Positions 7,588 to 14,901 of a stretch of 64,000 nt of DNA are shown here, piece by piece. The notes beneath the pieces are model-generated. The model was given only the letters and a program-made list of their open reading frames with translations, had not been told where the DNA came from and ran no database searches. Positions within the stretch are counted from its first letter, which is position 1, and each line of letters opens with the position of its first letter. Both the position numbers and the translations under genes were made by a program. The DNA is from Bacteroidota bacterium (GTDB lineage: Bacteria; Bacteroidota; Bacteroidia; Chitinophagales; Chitinophagaceae): positions 28,894 to 92,893 of the forward strand of contig JAKPSI010000033.1 of the NCBI GenBank assembly GCA_029555415.1, read 5' to 3'.

Positions 7588-8702
7588 GGACACTGAAATT
7601 TTTATTGCAGAAAGAGTTCCGGCAGATCTTCCGGAATCCGGCGATCCTTCGGATCATCTTCGTCATGCCCATGATCCAGTTGTTGATCCTGCCATTGGCC
7701 GCGGATTATGAAGTGAAGAACATCAAACTGGCGGTGGTGGACCATGATCATTCATCGTATTCCAGGCAACTGATCTCCAAGATCACGGCCTCCGGATATT
7801 TCAAACTCGATAACTATAATGGTTCCTATAAAGAGGCGTTGCAGGAAGTAGAGAAGGATCATGCTGATCTGGTGCTGGAGATCCCGGATCATTTTGAAAA
7901 GAACCTGGTGAAGGAAGATGCCTCCACTTTGTTCATCGCCATCAATGCGATCAATGGCGTGAAAGCGGGACTGGGCAGTGCTTACCTGCAAAGTATCATC
8001 AGGGATTTCAACGGACAGGTGCGGGAAGAATGGGTACAGTTCCCGCGGTTCAGTCCGGAAACGCAGGTCATGGTCACCTCCTCCAACTGGTTCAACCCGA
8101 TGATGAACTACCGGTACTTCATGGTGCCGGGTATCCTCGTGATCCTGGTGACATTGGTGGGATCATTCCTGGCTTCCCTCAATATCGTTAAGGAGAAAGA
8201 GGTCGGTACCATTGAACAGATCAATGTGACGCCGGTTCGCAAGTATCAGTTCATCCTCGGCAAACTGATCCCTTTCTGGTTGCTGGGTTTATTCGTATTG
8301 ACATTGGGATTGGGTGTGGCGCGTTTCGCATACGGTATCATTCCTGCCGGCAGCCTTTTCACGATATACGTTTTCGCAGCGGTGTTCCTGCTGGCGGTAC
8401 TCGGATTGGGATTACTGGTCTCAACATTCTGCAGCACACAACAGCAGGCCATCCTGATCTCTTTCTTCATGATGATGGTGTTCATCCTGCTCGGCGGATT
8501 GTATACGTCCATTGAAAGCATGCCTGAATGGGCGCAGTGGCTCACGAAGATCAATCCGGTCTCTTATTTCATCGATGTAATGCGGATGGTGGTGCTGAAG
8601 GGGAGCGGGCTGGCGGATATTAAAACTCATTTGCTGACTGTTTTCGGAATTGCGGTGCTGCTTAACGGTTGGGCTGTGGTTTCTTACAGGAAGAGAAGCT
8701 GA
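7584..8702 (+). CDS. ABC-2 type permease (YbhR-like), second
   Basis: The 372-residue permease starts at the ATG in the ATGA overlap with the preceding stop. A longer in-frame extension upstream overlaps the first permease by 140 bases and looks spurious. It has an N-terminal membrane helix, a periplasmic domain, and five C-terminal helices with the conserved EKEVGTIEQINVTPVRKYQF loop. It is a diverged paralog of its neighbour, as in YbhR/YbhS. It is the last gene of the efflux operon; repeat DNA follows directly, with no convincing T-rich hairpin. Confidence 0.9.
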   Translation: MRTLKFLLQKEFRQIFRNPAILRIIFVMPMIQLLILPLAADYEVKNIKLAVVDHDHSSYSRQLISKITASGYFKLDNYNGSYKEALQEVEKDHADLVLEIPDHFEKNLVKEDASTLFIAINAINGVKAGLGSAYLQSIIRDFNGQVREEWVQFPRFSPETQVMVTSSNWFNPMMNYRYFMVPGILVILVTLVGSFLASLNIVKEKEVGTIEQINVTPVRKYQFILGKLIPFWLLGLFVLTLGLGVARFAYGIIPAGSLFTIYVFAAVFLLAVLGLGLLVSTFCSTQQQAILISFFMMMVFILLGGLYTSIESMPEWAQWLTKINPVSYFIDVMRMVVLKGSGLADIKTHLLTVFGIAVLLNGWAVVSYRKRS

Positions 8703-8704
8703 TT

Positions 8705-8817
8705 GTAGAAGTCGGTAGTCGTTAGTCAGTAGTCGGTAGTTCGTTCTAAGAGTATGTCGTGGAGTGATGGGCATTTTAGAAGTAGGATGATAAATTTTGA
8801 ATTTTGAGTTTTGAATT
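8705..8817. repeat. GTAGTCGTTAGTC-type repeat followed by an AATTTTGA-type repeat
   Basis: At 8709-8744 the units GTCGGTAGTCGTTAGTCAGTA run with a period of about 7. At 8791-8817 AATTTTGA/GTTTTGAA units run with a period of about 8. The first family recurs at 40591-40610, 45422-45478, 45557-45605 and 46130-46165. The rest of the 278-base gap to nudK shows no gene. Confidence 0.65.
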
Positions 8818-8980
8818 AGTGAACGTCCGGGTGTAGTTGTATTTTACGTTTTTTGATGATCAGCGAGTAGATACATCAATTCAGCCGTCTTCCCGCCTTC
8901 CCGGCAAAACACTTTTGTGGTAAGTCATCAGAAAAGGATAAAATTTTATACCGAAATTGTGGTTCTAAACCTAATCCATT

Positions 8981-9559
8981 ATGATCAGTGATATCCGGGT
9001 CCTGAATACCGAGATCCTTTCCAACAATTGGTACATCCTCCGCAAAGTGACTTATGAATACCGCAAGCCCGATGGCAGCATGCATGTGCAAAGCCGGGAA
9101 GCGTACGACCGTGGTAATGGCGCGGCGATCCTTTTATACAATAAAGAAAAGGGTACAGTGATCCTGACGCGACAGTTCAGGCTGCCTACCTATATTAACG
9201 GGAATCCGGATGGCATGCTGATCGAAGTGGCGGCGGGATTGCTGGATAAAGACAACCCGGAAGAATGTATCCGCAGAGAAACGGCTGAAGAGACCGGATA
9301 TCAGGTGAAGGAAGTGAAAAAGGTATTTGATGCGTATATGTCGCCCGGCTCCGTAACCGAGGTCCTTTATTTATTCATCGCGGAATATGAGCCTTCCATG
9401 AAAACCGGTCAGGGTGGTGGCGTGGCGCACGAAGAGGAAAACATCGAAGTGCTGGAGCTGCCTTTTCTGAAGGCTGTTGAGATGATCAGATCGGGCGAGA
9501 TCAGGGATGCCAAAACGATCATGCTCATTCAGTACCTGCAATTATACGGGTCGATCTGA
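8981..9559 (+). CDS. nudK: NUDIX hydrolase, GDP-mannose pyrophosphatase NudK-like
   Basis: The 192-residue product matches E. coli NudK in length and, as far as I can recall, across its length: an N-terminal VTYEYRKPDGSMHVQSRE strand region, YDRGNGAAILLYN, RQFRLPTYINGN, and the C-terminal EVLELPFLKAVEMIRSGEI. The Nudix box is complete (GLLDKDNPEECIRRETAEET followed by G), giving the Mg-binding REXXEE core. NudK hydrolyses GDP-mannose and related sugar nucleotides to GMP and sugar phosphate, or ADP-ribose in relatives. It stands alone, 36 bases before the channel gene. Confidence 0.88.
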   Translation: MISDIRVLNTEILSNNWYILRKVTYEYRKPDGSMHVQSREAYDRGNGAAILLYNKEKGTVILTRQFRLPTYINGNPDGMLIEVAAGLLDKDNPEECIRRETAEETGYQVKEVKKVFDAYMSPGSVTEVLYLFIAEYEPSMKTGQGGGVAHEEENIEVLELPFLKAVEMIRSGEIRDAKTIMLIQYLQLYGSI

Positions 9560-9595
9560 TGATTGAAATAATAACAGGAAAGTTTATTTTAGAGT

Positions 9596-10264
9596 ATGAA
9601 CGAAACTCAGGTGCCTCATCAACCACAGCATCCCAAACAGGAATTTCAGGTAGAAAGGCTTGCTTTCTTCAGTGATGCGGTTTTTGCGATCGCCATTACG
9701 CTGCTGATCATTGAATTCAGGGTGCCTGTAATTACGAAAGACAGTACCTGGGATTCAGTATGGGAGCAGCTGGTGGAGATGAAGTACAAATTGCTGGCAC
9801 TCTGTATCAGTTTTATGCTGATCGCGAACTACTGGATCAAACACCATGCATTGTTCAAGCATATCCATAATTACAATCAGCGGATCGTCATTTCAAACAT
9901 GTACATCCTGTTGCCGGTGATCTTTTTCCCGTTCAGTACGGCCTTCTTTGCAGAGTCTGTGGAAAATGAAAACGTCATGATCCTGGGACTGCGTTTATTC
10001 CTGCTCAATCATATCGCCGCTAATATCACCCTCTTCGTTTTTTACTGGCTCACATTCGTATATCATAAAGACCTGTCGTATGGAATGGAAAGAGATGAGA
10101 CGCTGAAATTCCGGATCGAAACATTATTCCCGATGGTTTCATTCCTGATTTGCCTGGGGGCCACATTCTTCACCCGGGATATGAGGATCTTTGCCGGGAT
10201 CATTATCGGTGGTCTGTTCCTTAAAAGGCTGACCGGAAGGTTCTTCGGGGTGAAAGTGCGGTAA
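9596..10264 (+). CDS. TMEM175-family (DUF1211) potassium-channel-like membrane protein
   Basis: The 222-residue protein carries the family hallmark RLAFFSDAVFAIAITLL in its first membrane helix, with RxxxFSD followed by an Ala/Leu-rich stretch. About six membrane segments can be traced: near residues 22-42, 62-82, 100-120, 130-155, 175-192 and 195-212. Bacterial TMEM175 proteins form tetrameric K+-selective leak channels in which helix 1 lines the pore. A His-rich loop (KHHALFKHIHNYNQ) lies between helices 2 and 3. It may be co-transcribed with nudK. Actual ion selectivity cannot be judged from sequence. Confidence 0.82.
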   Translation: MNETQVPHQPQHPKQEFQVERLAFFSDAVFAIAITLLIIEFRVPVITKDSTWDSVWEQLVEMKYKLLALCISFMLIANYWIKHHALFKHIHNYNQRIVISNMYILLPVIFFPFSTAFFAESVENENVMILGLRLFLLNHIAANITLFVFYWLTFVYHKDLSYGMERDETLKFRIETLFPMVSFLICLGATFFTRDMRIFAGIIIGGLFLKRLTGRFFGVKVR

Positions 10265-10320
10265 ACCCAGTGGTGTAAAAGTCTTTCCGGATATTAATAC
10301 TCAAAGCCCACAGCTTTTCA

Positions 10321-10375
10321 TGGCATTCTGCGAAATCTGCGCAAAATCTGCGGGATCTGCGGGAATCCTCTTCTG
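10321..10375. repeat. ATCTGCG-type tandem degenerate repeat
   Basis: Five TCTGCG units (ATTCTGCGAAATCTGCGCAA and onward) run with a 9-11 base period, ending just before the unknown gene at 10411. Relatives lie at 1674-1712, 6451-6475 and 40717-40737. Confidence 0.65.
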
Positions 10376-10410
10376 AAATGCTTAAATTAGGTGAACTAAA
10401 AACGTTTGCC

Positions 10411-10806
10411 ATGCTTAAAATCAATGATCTGAAGTCAGGAGACATTATTATGCTGAACGATGAAGGGATCATGCGTGAGGGAACGGTGGTCGATATCAGC
10501 CATGAAGAGAATCAGGCCCTGGTCAATAACGGGATCCAGGAGTTCTGGTTCAGTCCTGCCGAAATGAGCGCCATTCCGCTCGACGAAGCACAACTATTAA
10601 GGCTGGGATTTGAGAAAGAGGAGCTGGAAGGAGGGGTCAAGTACAAAAAAGGGGCATTCCGCCTCGTGACCCCGAAAAAAGGTGATTTCAGCAATATTGA
10701 AATGTGGTACCGGGAAGACAGGAGGCATTTTAGTGTGCCCCTGGCGGTCCATGAGCTGCAGAATCTGCACCTGGACATGAGCAAATCCTACCTCGAACTG
10801 GCCTGA
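10411..10806 (+). CDS. Conserved-looking protein of unknown function
   Basis: I do not recognise this 131-residue soluble protein. It begins MLKINDLKSGDIIML, an SH3-like or barrel-like opening, followed by NDEGIMREGTVVDISHEENQ, and ends with a basic and aromatic segment (KKGDFSNIEMWYRE). There is no signal peptide or membrane helix. An in-frame ATG at 10378 would add 11 residues, but that start lies at the edge of a repeat. A strong bidirectional-looking terminator follows, so the gene is transcriptionally separate from infA. Codon use looks like that of its neighbours, so I take it as real. Confidence 0.7.
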   Translation: MLKINDLKSGDIIMLNDEGIMREGTVVDISHEENQALVNNGIQEFWFSPAEMSAIPLDEAQLLRLGFEKEELEGGVKYKKGAFRLVTPKKGDFSNIEMWYREDRRHFSVPLAVHELQNLHLDMSKSYLELA

Positions 10807-10857
10807 AAACCCGGTTTTTAGCCCAGTTCCTGACATTCAGACAGTCATTTACCCCCA

Positions 10858-10891
10858 AACCCCGAAAAATAATCGGGGTTTTTTCTTTTTT
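10858..10891 (+). terminator. Rho-independent terminator before infA
   Basis: AACCCCGA (10858-10865), a 7-base loop, TCGGGGTT (10873-10880), then a T-rich tract TTTTCTTTTTT. It ends transcription from the unknown gene and insulates the ribosomal operon that follows. Confidence 0.85.
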
Positions 10892-10905
10892 AGGCATGGT
10901 TCTCC

Positions 10906-10913
10906 TATCTTTG
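10906..10913 (+). promoter_or_regulatory. Promoter -7 element for the alpha ribosomal operon
   Basis: TATCTTTG matches the Bacteroidota -7 consensus TAnnTTTG exactly. It lies 16 bases before the infA ATG and just after a terminator. The -33 position is a T-tract, not a clear TTTG. The same TATCTTTGCAG string precedes the cysteine desulfurase gene (62934). Confidence 0.55.
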
Positions 10914-10929
10914 CAGCCCCAAAAATTGT

Positions 10930-11148
10930 ATGTCAAAACAACCCCTTATTAAACAGGATGGTACGATCCTCGAGGCCTTATCGAACGCAATGTTCCGGGT
11001 AAAACTGGAAAATGGCCACGAAATCCTCGCTACGATCTCTGGAAAGATGAGGATGCACTACATCAGGATCCTTCCGGGTGATAAAGTGGGAGTTGAGATG
11101 AGTCCATACGATCTGAGCAGGGGACGGATCATTTTCCGTTACAAATAA
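10930..11148 (+). CDS. infA: Translation initiation factor IF-1
   Basis: The 72-residue OB-fold protein is of standard length, with the conserved core [20 protein letters not shown], then [25 protein letters not shown] and a terminal RIIFRYK. IF-1 binds the ribosomal A site during initiation. It opens the alpha operon here. In many Bacteroidota it follows secY and map, but here it follows a terminator and an unrelated gene. The spacer to rpmJ is 29 bases. Confidence 0.97.
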   Translation: MSKQPLIKQDGTILEALSNAMFRVKLENGHEILATISGKMRMHYIRILPGDKVGVEMSPYDLSRGRIIFRYK

Positions 11149-11177
11149 TGTGAACGACAACGTTAAAAAAAACGAAT

Positions 11178-11294
11178 ATGAAAGTCAGGGCATCCATTAA
11201 AAAAAGAAGTGTAGACTGCAAGATCGTGCGTCGCAAGGGAAAGTTGTACATCATCAACAAAAAGAATCCCCGCTTCAAGCAGCGTCAGGGTTAA
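11178..11294 (+). CDS. rpmJ: 50S ribosomal protein L36
   Basis: This short 38-residue protein reads [20 protein letters not shown] and ends [12 protein letters not shown]. It is typical L36, although only one Cys remains (Cys14) of the four zinc ligands found in C+ forms. It is therefore the zinc-independent (C-) type. It sits between infA and rpsM, its usual place in this operon. A repeat-filled spacer of 105 bases separates it from rpsM. Confidence 0.95.
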   Translation: MKVRASIKKRSVDCKIVRRKGKLYIINKKNPRFKQRQG

Positions 11295-11298
11295 GAGT

Positions 11299-11366
11299 GA
11301 GCTGCAAGCCTTAAGCTGTAAGCTACAAGGAACGCACACATAGCTCACAGCTCAGAGCTCGCAACT
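11299..11366. repeat. AGCTGCAAG-type repeat with inverted second half, between rpmJ and rpsM
   Basis: GAGCTGCAAGCCTTAAGCTG and further AGCTNNAAG units (11299-11330) are followed by AGCTCACAGCTCAGAGCTCG (11342-11361), which is the opposite-strand version of the GCGAGCTNTGAG family at 1633. It begins five bases after the rpmJ stop. Related copies lie at 53755-53785, 53901-53930, 59242-59273, 61745-61797 and 62884-62950. Confidence 0.65.
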
Positions 11367-11399
11367 GATTAAAGTAATTAACAAAACAAACAGAAAAAT

Positions 11400-11780
11400 A
11401 TGGCACGTATTGCCGGTGTTGACTTACCAAAAAATAAAAGAGGCGAAATCGGTCTGACCTATATCTATGGGATCGGACCTGCCACAGCGAAGTATATTCT
11501 GGACAAGAATAATATCAGCCGTGACAAGAAAGTGAACGAGTGGAATGACGATGACCTGAATGCGATCCGTACTACCATTACGGAAGAGCTGAAGGTTGAA
11601 GGTCAGCTTCGTTCTGAAGTGCAGATGAGCATCAAGCGTCTGCTTGATATCGCCTGCTACCGTGGTCTTCGCCACCGTAAAGGTCTGCCGGTACGCGGCC
11701 AGCGCACAAAAACCAACAGCCGTACCCGTAAAGGGAAACGTAAAACGGTTGCAGGTAAAAAGAAGGCGCCGAAAAAGTAA
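11400..11780 (+). CDS. rpsM: 30S ribosomal protein S13
   Basis: The 126-residue protein starts [20 protein letters not shown] and contains the helix-two-turn-helix [14 protein letters not shown]. Its basic C-terminal tail ([20 protein letters not shown]) reaches toward the P-site tRNA. Length and order in the operon are standard. It is followed by a 161-base spacer with hairpins before rpsK, unusually long for this operon. Confidence 0.97.
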   Translation: MARIAGVDLPKNKRGEIGLTYIYGIGPATAKYILDKNNISRDKKVNEWNDDDLNAIRTTITEELKVEGQLRSEVQMSIKRLLDIACYRGLRHRKGLPVRGQRTKTNSRTRKGKRKTVAGKKKAPKK

Positions 11781-11791
11781 TATTAACGGAT

Positions 11792-11874
11792 CCGGGAACT
11801 GTTTTCAGTATTCCCGGTTCCTTTATTATAAGGCTTACTGCATAATGGATCAGTTACAGATCGCCTCGTAAGCC
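11792..11874 (+). promoter_or_regulatory. Two hairpins in the rpsM-rpsK spacer
   Basis: CCGGGAA (11792-11798) pairs with TTCCCGG (11811-11817), followed by TTCCTTTATTAT, which makes a weak terminator or pause. GGCTTAC (11832-11838) pairs with GTAAGCC (11868-11874). The pair could be an mRNA processing or ribosomal-protein feedback site; that role is inference. Confidence 0.45.
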
Positions 11875-11941
11875 GGCGGGAGGATTGATCCAGACCCGGA
11901 AGGGTTCATTAACAAACTAAACGACTACCTCAGTTAAGATC

Positions 11942-12352
11942 ATGGCAAAAGCACAAGTACAGGCCTCCAGCCCGAAGCAGGCCAACAAGAAAAGAGTGGT
12001 GAAAGTAGATTCTTACGGTGATGCACACATCTCCGCCACTTTCAACAACATCATCATCAGCCTTACCAACAAGACCGGCCAGGTAGTTGCCTGGAGCAGC
12101 GCGGGTAAAATGGGTTTCAAGGGTTCTAAAAAGAACACACCTTACGCAGCCCAGATGGCCTCTGCAGATGCAGCTAAAACTGCATTTGACGCGGGTCTGA
12201 AACGCGTTGACGTTTATGTGAAAGGACCCGGTGCCGGCCGCGAAAGCGCCATCCGTTCCCTGTCACAAAGCGGTATCGAAGTAGTGATGATCAAAGACGT
12301 GACCCCGCTTCCGCACAACGGTTGCCGTCCGCCGAAGAAAAGAAGAGTATAA
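11942..12352 (+). CDS. rpsK: 30S ribosomal protein S11
   Basis: The 136-residue protein contains the S11 core: [20 protein letters not shown], then [20 protein letters not shown], then [16 protein letters not shown], and the terminal [17 protein letters not shown]. It forms part of the 30S platform near the anticodon-Shine-Dalgarno helix. An AT-rich palindromic repeat starts two bases after its stop and separates it from rpsD. Confidence 0.97.
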   Translation: MAKAQVQASSPKQANKKRVVKVDSYGDAHISATFNNIIISLTNKTGQVVAWSSAGKMGFKGSKKNTPYAAQMASADAAKTAFDAGLKRVDVYVKGPGAGRESAIRSLSQSGIEVVMIKDVTPLPHNGCRPPKKRRV

Positions 12353-12353
12353 T

Positions 12354-12434
12354 AAATTTTGAATTTTGAATGCTGAATTTTGAATTTGCTCCCGGAGACT
12401 TAACTCAAAATTTAAAATTCAAAACTCAAAATTT
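12354..12434. repeat. AATTTTGA palindrome between rpsK and rpsD
   Basis: The left arm 12354-12387 and right arm 12402-12434 are inverted copies about 33 bases long with a handful of mismatches and a 14-base loop. Each arm is itself built of 8- to 9-base AATTTTGA-like units. As RNA it would fold into a long AU-rich hairpin inside the operon transcript. The best-matching relative is at 49768-49849, which shares the internal ATGCTGAATTTTGA variant. Confidence 0.72.
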
Positions 12435-12473
12435 CCGGACATATTGAGCCAATTTGGTTTCATTTACACAAAG

Positions 12474-12517
12474 GGTGCGCGATTAATTTTTTACGATTTT
12501 TTACCGATCGTTGCACC
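12474..12517 (+). promoter_or_regulatory. Stem-loop in the rpsD 5' leader
   Basis: GGTGC (12474-12478) with CGAT just inside it pairs with ATCG and GCACC (12513-12517) across a U-rich loop, 31 bases before the rpsD start. S4 is an autoregulator in other bacteria, so this could be its feedback site, but no family-specific structure was recognised. Confidence 0.35.
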
Positions 12518-12548
12518 GTTTCAAAAAAAATCGAAATGAATAAAAACT

Positions 12549-13154
12549 ATGGCACGTTACACTGGTCCAAAGACCAAGATCTCCCGCATTTTTGGTGAGC
12601 CTATCTTAGGCAATGGTAAATGGTTGGGTAAAACCAGCAACCCTCCGGGTATGCATGGTGAAAAACGCAAGCGTAAAACGCTCGGCGAATACGCCCTCCA
12701 GCTCCGCGAAAAACAAAAAGCAAAGTACACATATGGTGTACTCGAGAAACAATTCCGCAAAACATTTGAAGAAGCTGCACGCCGCAAAGGTGTAACCGGT
12801 GAGAACCTCATCAAGTTACTCGAAGCACGTCTGGACAATACCGTGTTCCGCATGGGTATCGCTCCTTCACGTCCGGCTGCCCGTCAGCTCGTAAGCCACA
12901 AGCACATCGAGGTGAACGGTATCGTTATGAATGTACCTTCCTGCCAGCTGAAACCCGGTGATGTGATCACTGTGAAAGAAGGCAGCAAAACACGTACATC
13001 CATCACCAGCACAGTTCGTCCGAAAAACCCGAAGTTCACATGGGTTGACTGGAATGAAACTGAACTGAAAGGCACCTTCATCACTTATCCTGAGCGTGAA
13101 AGCGTTCCGGAGAACATCAAGGAACAGCTGATCGTCGAGTTGTACAGCAAGTAA
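12549..13154 (+). CDS. rpsD: 30S ribosomal protein S4
   Basis: The 201-residue protein has the S4 N-terminal domain (MARYTGPKTKISRIFGEP) and the S4 RNA-binding domain starting LEARLDNTVFRMGIAPSRPA, followed by RQLVSHKHIEVNGIVMNVPS. It nucleates 30S assembly and in several phyla represses its own operon. The N-terminal zinc Cys residues of some S4 forms are absent (C- type). It is preceded by a 196-base spacer containing an AT-rich palindrome and a second stem-loop, so separate control of rpsD is possible. Confidence 0.97.
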   Translation: MARYTGPKTKISRIFGEPILGNGKWLGKTSNPPGMHGEKRKRKTLGEYALQLREKQKAKYTYGVLEKQFRKTFEEAARRKGVTGENLIKLLEARLDNTVFRMGIAPSRPAARQLVSHKHIEVNGIVMNVPSCQLKPGDVITVKEGSKTRTSITSTVRPKNPKFTWVDWNETELKGTFITYPERESVPENIKEQLIVELYSK

Positions 13155-13209
13155 TAGCTGCTGAACAACCTTTTTGTACGCAATCATTTAAAAACCTAAA
13201 GAATACAAT

Positions 13210-14211
13210 ATGGCCATCTTGAATTTCCAAAAACCGGACAAGATCATTCTGCAGAAAGCTACGGATTTCGAAGCTCAGTTTGAATTTCGTCCGCTTGAAC
13301 CTGGTTACGGTGTTACCATCGGTAACGCATTGCGCCGTGTATTGCTGAATTCACTCGAAGGATATGCCATCGTTGGCGTGAAGATCGAAGGCGTGGAGCA
13401 TGAATTTGCTACCATGAAAGGTGTGAGTGAAGATGTGGTGGAAATTTTCCTGAACCTCAAACAGGTACGCTTCAAGAAGATCGCTGATCATGAAGTGACC
13501 AATGAAAAGATCATCCTGTCCATCAAGAATAAGACAGAATTCACAGCCGGTATGATCGGCGAAGGCACACATACCTTCCAGATCATGAACCCCGATCTGC
13601 TGATCTGCACACTTGATTCTTCTGCACGTATGGATGTTGAACTGACCATCGGTAAAGGCCGCGGTTATGTTCCTGCTGAAGATAACAAACCGAAAGATGC
13701 GCCCTTGGGCTACATTCCCATCGATTCTATCTTCACCCCCATCAAGAACGTGAAGTACAGCATCGAGAACACCCGTGTGGAACAACGCACCGACTACGAA
13801 AAGCTGATCATGGAAGTTTCCACAGATGGTACCATCCATCCGGAAGAAGCCGTTAAACAGGCTTCACGCATCCTGATCCAGCACCTGATGATCATCACTG
13901 ACGAGAACATCACTTTCGATAACAAAGAAGAGAAGAAAGAAGACCTGGTGGACGAGCAAACACTGCAACTCCGCAAGATCCTCAAAACTCCGCTCGAAGA
14001 CCTCGACCTGTCTGTTCGTGCCTTCAACTGCCTGAAAGCAGCGAAGATCAACAGCCTGAGCGAACTCGTACAGTACGAGCAGGAAGACCTGATGAAGTTC
14101 CGCAACTTCGGACAGAAATCACTTGCTGAGATCGAGCAGGTGCTGACCGAGCGCGGACTGCATTTCGGTATGGACCTGCCGAAACTGGGCGTGGATATGA
14201 GCGAATTCTAA
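13210..14211 (+). CDS. rpoA: DNA-directed RNA polymerase subunit alpha
   Basis: The 333-residue product has the N-terminal dimerisation domain (FEFRPLEPGYGVTIGNALRR, then LEGYAIVGVKIEGVEHEF) and the C-terminal DNA- and activator-binding domain (LDLSVRAFNCLKAAKINSL, then FRNFGQKSLAEIEQVL). An acidic linker rich in Glu and Lys joins them at about residues 238-250. It is in its usual place between rpsD and rplQ, and the length is normal for Bacteroidota. Confidence 0.98.
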   Translation: MAILNFQKPDKIILQKATDFEAQFEFRPLEPGYGVTIGNALRRVLLNSLEGYAIVGVKIEGVEHEFATMKGVSEDVVEIFLNLKQVRFKKIADHEVTNEKIILSIKNKTEFTAGMIGEGTHTFQIMNPDLLICTLDSSARMDVELTIGKGRGYVPAEDNKPKDAPLGYIPIDSIFTPIKNVKYSIENTRVEQRTDYEKLIMEVSTDGTIHPEEAVKQASRILIQHLMIITDENITFDNKEEKKEDLVDEQTLQLRKILKTPLEDLDLSVRAFNCLKAAKINSLSELVQYEQEDLMKFRNFGQKSLAEIEQVLTERGLHFGMDLPKLGVDMSEF

Positions 14212-14231
14212 TTGAAATTTTTAATCATGTA

Positions 14232-14258
14232 GGCCAGAATTCCTGACACGGTCTGGCC
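14232..14258 (+). promoter_or_regulatory. Hairpin in the rpoA-rplQ spacer
   Basis: GGCCAGA (14232-14238) and TCTGGCC (14252-14258) form a 7-base stem with a 13-base loop, 18 bases before the rplQ ATG. There is no T-tract, so a terminator is unlikely. An mRNA processing or feedback element is possible. Confidence 0.4.
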
Positions 14259-14276
14259 GGTATAAAACGAAAAGTC

Positions 14277-14762
14277 ATGAGACACGGAGACAAAGTCAAA
14301 AATCTAAGTCGCACGAAAGCCCACAGGGAAGCGTTGCTCAGCAACCTCGCCTGCCAGCTGTTCGAGCACAAACGTATCGTAACTACTGTAGCTAAAGCCA
14401 AAGCGCTGCGCGTTTATGTTGAGCCCCTGATCACCAAGGGCAAAACAAATACCACGCACCAGCGCCGTGTGGTATTCAGCTACCTGCAGGATAAAGCTGC
14501 TGTGACCGAACTGTTCGGACCCATCGCAGAAAAGATCGCCGGTCGTCCCGGTGGCTATACCCGCATCATTAAACTGGGCGCACGTCCCGGTGACAATGCA
14601 GAAACTGCAATGATCGAACTCGTTGACTTCAACGAGATCTATGGTAAGGGTAAAGGTGAAGCGAAAACCGCTGCTAAGAAAACACGCCGTTCCGGTGGTG
14701 CCAAGAAAAAGGCCACTGAAACTGCCGCGGGTGCTGAACCGGAAGCCAAGACTGAAGAATAA
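14277..14762 (+). CDS. rplQ: 50S ribosomal protein L17
   Basis: The 161-residue protein starts [20 protein letters not shown] and has the conserved [20 protein letters not shown] and [20 protein letters not shown]. After the core (about 125 residues) comes a low-complexity Lys/Ala/Glu tail of roughly 35 residues, a common extension in Bacteroidota L17. It is the last gene of the alpha operon; a strong terminator follows within 24 bases. Confidence 0.97.
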   Translation: MRHGDKVKNLSRTKAHREALLSNLACQLFEHKRIVTTVAKAKALRVYVEPLITKGKTNTTHQRRVVFSYLQDKAAVTELFGPIAEKIAGRPGGYTRIIKLGARPGDNAETAMIELVDFNEIYGKGKGEAKTAAKKTRRSGGAKKKATETAAGAEPEAKTEE

Positions 14763-14785
14763 GTCTGAAACTAACGATACACAAG

Positions 14786-14812
14786 CCCCGGCAATTTCGC
14801 CGGGGTTTTTTT
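14786..14812 (+). terminator. Rho-independent terminator of the alpha operon
   Basis: CCCCGGC (14786-14792), a 6-base loop, GCCGGGG (14799-14805), then seven T. This is a strong GC stem with a clean T-tract. Confidence 0.9.
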
Positions 14813-14901
14813 ATGCCCGCATCCGCAGGTCATCCGCCTTTTAAAACGTATATTCATAGCACGCTTGCTGCCATCGCAACATCAACCTTAAATCGCCGAT
14901 C

